A stretch of 64,000 bases of DNA from Bryoerythrophyllum caledonicum (taxonomy: Eukaryota; Streptophyta; Bryopsida; Pottiales; Pottiaceae). The notes beneath the pieces were generated by a model. It had not been told where the DNA came from. It ran no database searches and saw only the letters and a list, made by a program, of their open reading frames with translations. The stretch is taken from positions 15,922,593 to 15,986,592 of the forward strand of contig OZ020516.1 of assembly GCA_963971425.1 (NCBI GenBank), read 5' to 3'. Shown piece by piece: positions 60,744 to 64,000 of the stretch. The stretch's first letter is position 1. Every line of letters begins with the position of its first letter. Both the position numbers and the translations under genes were made by a program.

Positions 60744-61120
60744 ATGCTTGTTATTGTGACATGCATTCCATTTAACAAATTCATTACGATTACTGAATGA
60801 TTTCCGGAGAATGTTATTATAGGAATGTCATCTTCTCTAGTATCTTCCTATGTGAATATATTAATAATACTGGTGAATTAATGTTGTTTAAGAATATGCA
60901 AACAAATGTCTTGGACATATTATGTATGTGTAAGGTGAGTGCTTATTGTTTAACTTCTATTGCAACATATGAGAACATAACGATTTATGAGAACATAAAG
61001 TTAATCACAATTTTTACAAACTAAGTACTCATTTCCTTCTACAACCCTATATTATAATGAACTTTATGAACTTGTGGAAATCTAAATCTCTTGTATTTGG
61101 AATGTGCCATAAGAGTGATT
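60744..61120. other. AT-rich intergenic
   Basis: No gene; short ACATATGAGAACATAA duplication near 60965. Confidence 0.4.
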
Positions 61121-61122
61121 TG

Positions 61123-61386
61123 ATAGGACACCCCCGACGCTCGGACTTACTGGGTGGGGGAGGAGGTGGTGGGGCCAAAACCTGGCCCCTATTTTGTTTT
61201 TGAACGACGCCCTAAATTTAGCCAATGTGGACCTGTACACTAAATTGGAGCCGTAGGCCCCAATTTTGTAAAAAAAAAAAGCCAAAAAAAGCCTCCGACC
61301 CCCCCAAAATGGGAGGGCCAGAAAAATGAGCCCATGCAATTAAGACGGGGGCCCACCTCGGGTAAGTCCGAGCGTGGGGATGTCCT
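61123..61386. mobile_element. 240-bp-family inverted-end MITE
   Basis: Ends GGACACCCCCGACGCTCGGA and its reverse at 61358-61386 (about 25 bases). Interior matches 51806-52047 in reverse orientation, including the A-run and GCCAAAAAAAGCCTCC. Confidence 0.75.
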
Positions 61387-61401
61387 GTCCGCGCCACATA
61401 A

Positions 61402-61745
61402 GAGCATCCGCAATGGACCCAACGGCGTGGTGAATGATTTGTTAGATATCATTTTTAGTTTGGCGTAGAAGGCAGGTAGCGTCGGGTCTTGTAGATGCCC
61501 ACTATCAAATTCCAACACTTGCGGTGGCCTGTGAAGGTGTACTTTATATTGTTTGTGTTGTACGTTGACCAGGGGAGCAGGAGGTGGCAGTCAAGGTCTG
61601 GCTCAGGAAGGGGTTTGTGATACTAGTGCTGCGAGGACGTTGTGGGTCCCGCGTGGTGTGGAAGGTCGGTTGTCTTGTTTTCAGGAATAGCACACTACAA
61701 AACCAACTAGCCTGTGCCGGTTGGCCGGGTGTGGGTGTGGATGCT
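61402..61745. mobile_element. GAGCATC-family Harbinger-type MITE
   Basis: Ends GAGCATCCGCAATGG and GTGGATGCTC; flanks TAA and TGA. Length 344. Immediately follows the preceding element. Shares GAGGACGTTGTGG with 39959-40336, so those two are close relatives. Confidence 0.75.
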
Positions 61746-62418
61746 CTGAACATATGAGTTGGATGTCCTCTTTCAATCGTTGCCGAACTTCTTTGTTGTT
61801 GCCACTCTATGAATACCTCCAAACTTTCATCATTTTCATGTTTTTATTTTATTCAAATTATTAGAATTTCTTTTTAACACTAACATTTGATGTCTAAAAT
61901 ATGCCACATTTTTTCCCAAAAAATTATCTACAGAAAAAGGAAACTTTCACTTTAAAATCAAATATAACATTGCAACATATTTATTACCTATATCATCTTT
62001 ATAGAAAAAGGTCATTCGAATGTTTCCATCAAATTATATTTATCTAAATCATTTAAAAAGCCCATTTAGATACCTAAAATTTGAAAAGTACTTGAAGTTT
62101 CAAATTTGTATTCAAACTTATAATATGAATTCAAAATAGAATGAAGGCAAGAATATCATTTGAAATATCCTAATCAAATGAATAAAGGTTATAATCCATA
62201 ATTCATATGAGATAATATAAAATTAAATTAAAGTCATTAAATTCAGAAATTTAAAATATAGAAATAGACTAACACAAACACCTCATTTTTCATATTCTAT
62301 TGTTAAATCATTTGTTTAGGCCAACTTTTCAAAAAGTTCATGTGATTTATATAACATTGAAGTTGACCATAGTTGAAATTGTGATCATTGTTTGTGCTTC
62401 AGAAATTTTCAATTGATT
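61746..62418. other. AT-rich intergenic
   Basis: No gene or element ends seen. Confidence 0.4.
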
Positions 62419-62553
62419 TTAAGCCCTACAGTACCATGACAATTTCACAACAATAACACTTCAAATTGTTGGATTTTAGTGCAATGAATAAAGAAGGAAA
62501 CAACAACTTTTATTTACAGTTTTGAATGTAGGATCTAAATTCAGACCTATTAA

Positions 62554-64000
62554 TTCCCTAAGGACCGTGAATTTTGCACCAAAAACACTTCAAAATTGTT
62601 GATTCTAGTGTAATGAATGAAAAAGGATACAAGAAAAGGATTGACCCCGAAAGTACCCTGACAATTTCACACCAAAAACACTTCAAAATTGTTGGATTCT
62701 ACTGCAATGAATGAGAAAGGATACAAAGAAATTTTATTTCTAGTCTTGACCATAGAATCTCAAATAAGACTCATTAAGTAACATACTCACAAAATTTTGT
62801 TGACTTTGACAACAAAAATTTTCTTCCGTGCGTTCAATGGATCACCAAACTTTGACTTCACTTGGTGTCAAATTTTTGCACTACACAAGGTCTAAATCCA
62901 TTACCATTGTGTTAATCATGATGTTAGTTCCTTATACCCTAGTTTTTAGAGGTAGAGAAGGAGTGTAGCATATTCAAAACAAATGTGCAAGGAGTGGAGG
63001 TTCAAAAATTGCCAATTCATGTTTTAATTTTGTGTGACTTAATTTGTTTTAGATTGATAATCTGAATGGTCAATGCAAAGATTTACACTACATATTGTTG
63101 TGGAAAAAATAAAAAATAAAAAATATGAAGATCTCTAAGTTTAATGTGGAAATGAAGAAGTTTTTTTGGTACCTTGCCCGACAATGTGAAAATGTTTGAC
63201 TTGGGTTGATATGCTATTTCCACTGAAGACAAGTATTTTTTTTGACAATGTGAAGGTAAATAGTATTACGTGCTAGTATTGAAAATCTCACATGCATAGA
63301 GTGTCCTAGTAAAAGTTTTTGGAGGTGCCCAAAGTGCCTTGTCTCCCCATTTGAAATTCAAAACCCTATGATTTTTTCAATAAATGTTGAATTTAGGAAA
63401 GAATTGTTCTCCCACTTAAGTCTTAGTAATGCCCTTCTCCATGAAAATTTTCAAAGTGGTATGTTGGAAATTGACACCATAGGAACTTGACCGAACTTTC
63501 AAAAAGCCCATTTTTGACAGTTGGTCCTTTAGGGGTTAAGGAAGAAAACAAAACCTTATATTTATAGTTTTGAATCTAGGATCTCAGTTAAGACTTACTC
63601 AGTAACATACTCACAAACTTTCATTAACTTTGACCGCACGGATTGAAAGATTATTGTATGCAAAGTCAAGAAAATGGTTCATTTTCTTCCCTGCATTTAG
63701 TGGATCTATAGACTTTGACTTCAATTGATGTCAAATTTTTGCACTACACAAGGTCTAAATATTTTTCCATTGTGTGAAGCATGATGCTAGTTCCCTATAC
63801 ACCAATTTTTAGAGATAAATAACGGGTGTAGCATATTCAAAACAAATGTGAAAAGAGTGGAAATTTAAAAATTGTTAATTCACGTTTTATTTTTTTTGTG
63901 AACTTAATATGTTTTAGAATGATAATCCAAACCGTCAATAAGAATTTTCTCACCACATATTGTTGTTGAAAAAATAAAAAGTGAGAAATACGAAGATCTC
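62554..64000. mobile_element. TTAA-type MITE, middle layer, runs off window
   Basis: Starts TTCCCTAAGGACCGTG after TTAA, is interrupted at 62641-62644, and resumes at 63540 (GAAGAAAACAAAACC) collinear with 7645 onward. Confidence 0.7.
62645..63535. mobile_element. TTAA-type MITE, inner layer, complete
   Basis: Left end CCCCGAAAGTACCCTG after TTGA; right end TTGGTCCTTTAGGGG before TTAA (63536-63539). Length 891. Reverse orientation relative to 24302-25241 over its right half. Confidence 0.75.

Larger units (their letters stand above)
62423..64000. mobile_element. TTAA-type MITE, outer layer, runs off window
   Basis: TTAA (62419-62422) then GCCCTACAGTACCATGAC. Interrupted at 62550-62553 (TTAA) by the next layer; the rest would lie beyond the window. 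Confidence 0.65.

Overview
This is nuclear DNA of a green plant. The evidence is two host genes of plant families with short GT-AG introns (an AP2/ERF-DREB transcription factor and an F-box protein like Arabidopsis At2g26850/At2g32560), TTTAGGG telomere-type runs at two places, and a DUF7869-type transposase-like gene. That last family, together with an intact-length Tc1/mariner gene, suggests a non-seed lineage (bryophyte, lycophyte, fern or streptophyte alga) rather than a flowering plant. This placement is an inference and I cannot name the species. One 200-base N gap (35709-35908) marks a draft assembly.

Genes are sparse. A DUF7869-type gene with one in-frame stop lies at 2040-3668 (-). 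The AP2/ERF gene is at 29596-30381 (+, two exons). A Tc1/mariner transposase with one stop and one frameshift is at 40961-41951 (-). The F-box gene is at 58933-60477 (+, five exons) and is the best-supported host gene. I found no rRNA, tRNA or CRISPR array.

Most of the other sequence is a graveyard of small non-autonomous DNA transposons, often nested. The dominant group (about 15 copies or remnants) has termini close to CCCCTAAAGGACC and sits in TTAA on both sides. Three insertions can be compared with the unoccupied site in a related repeat copy inside this same window, and these show that TTAA is the duplicated target. That is the signature of the piggyBac superfamily. A second TTAA group has termini CCCTTTAGTGCC. 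Other groups are: PIF/Harbinger-type elements with TTA/TAA duplications and termini GGGC-N-GTTTACACT or GAGCATC; a uniform 353-bp family with termini AGGTAAGCCCCC and TA duplications; a 540-bp family with termini GAGGCACCCAATTCCGATC; and a 240-bp family with 25-36-bp inverted ends.

Layout: 1-3.7 kb microsatellite, G-rich tract and DUF7869 gene; 4-8.5 kb TTAA elements, one inside another; 8.6-12.2 kb a CCGG-rich insertion with TG...CA ends and a 5-bp duplication, treated as an LTR-type fossil; 12.8-14.9 kb a long inverted repeat; 15-25 kb TTAA and Harbinger-type elements; 27-31 kb the AP2 gene and its flanks; 31.4-32.2 kb a three-level nest of three element types; 32.4-40 kb more elements; 40.5-43.2 kb the Tc1/mariner element with 461-bp inverted ends; 44.7-55 kb more elements and a 71-bp-arm hairpin; 57-60.7 kb the F-box gene; 61-64 kb further elements ending in a three-deep TTAA nest that runs off the window.
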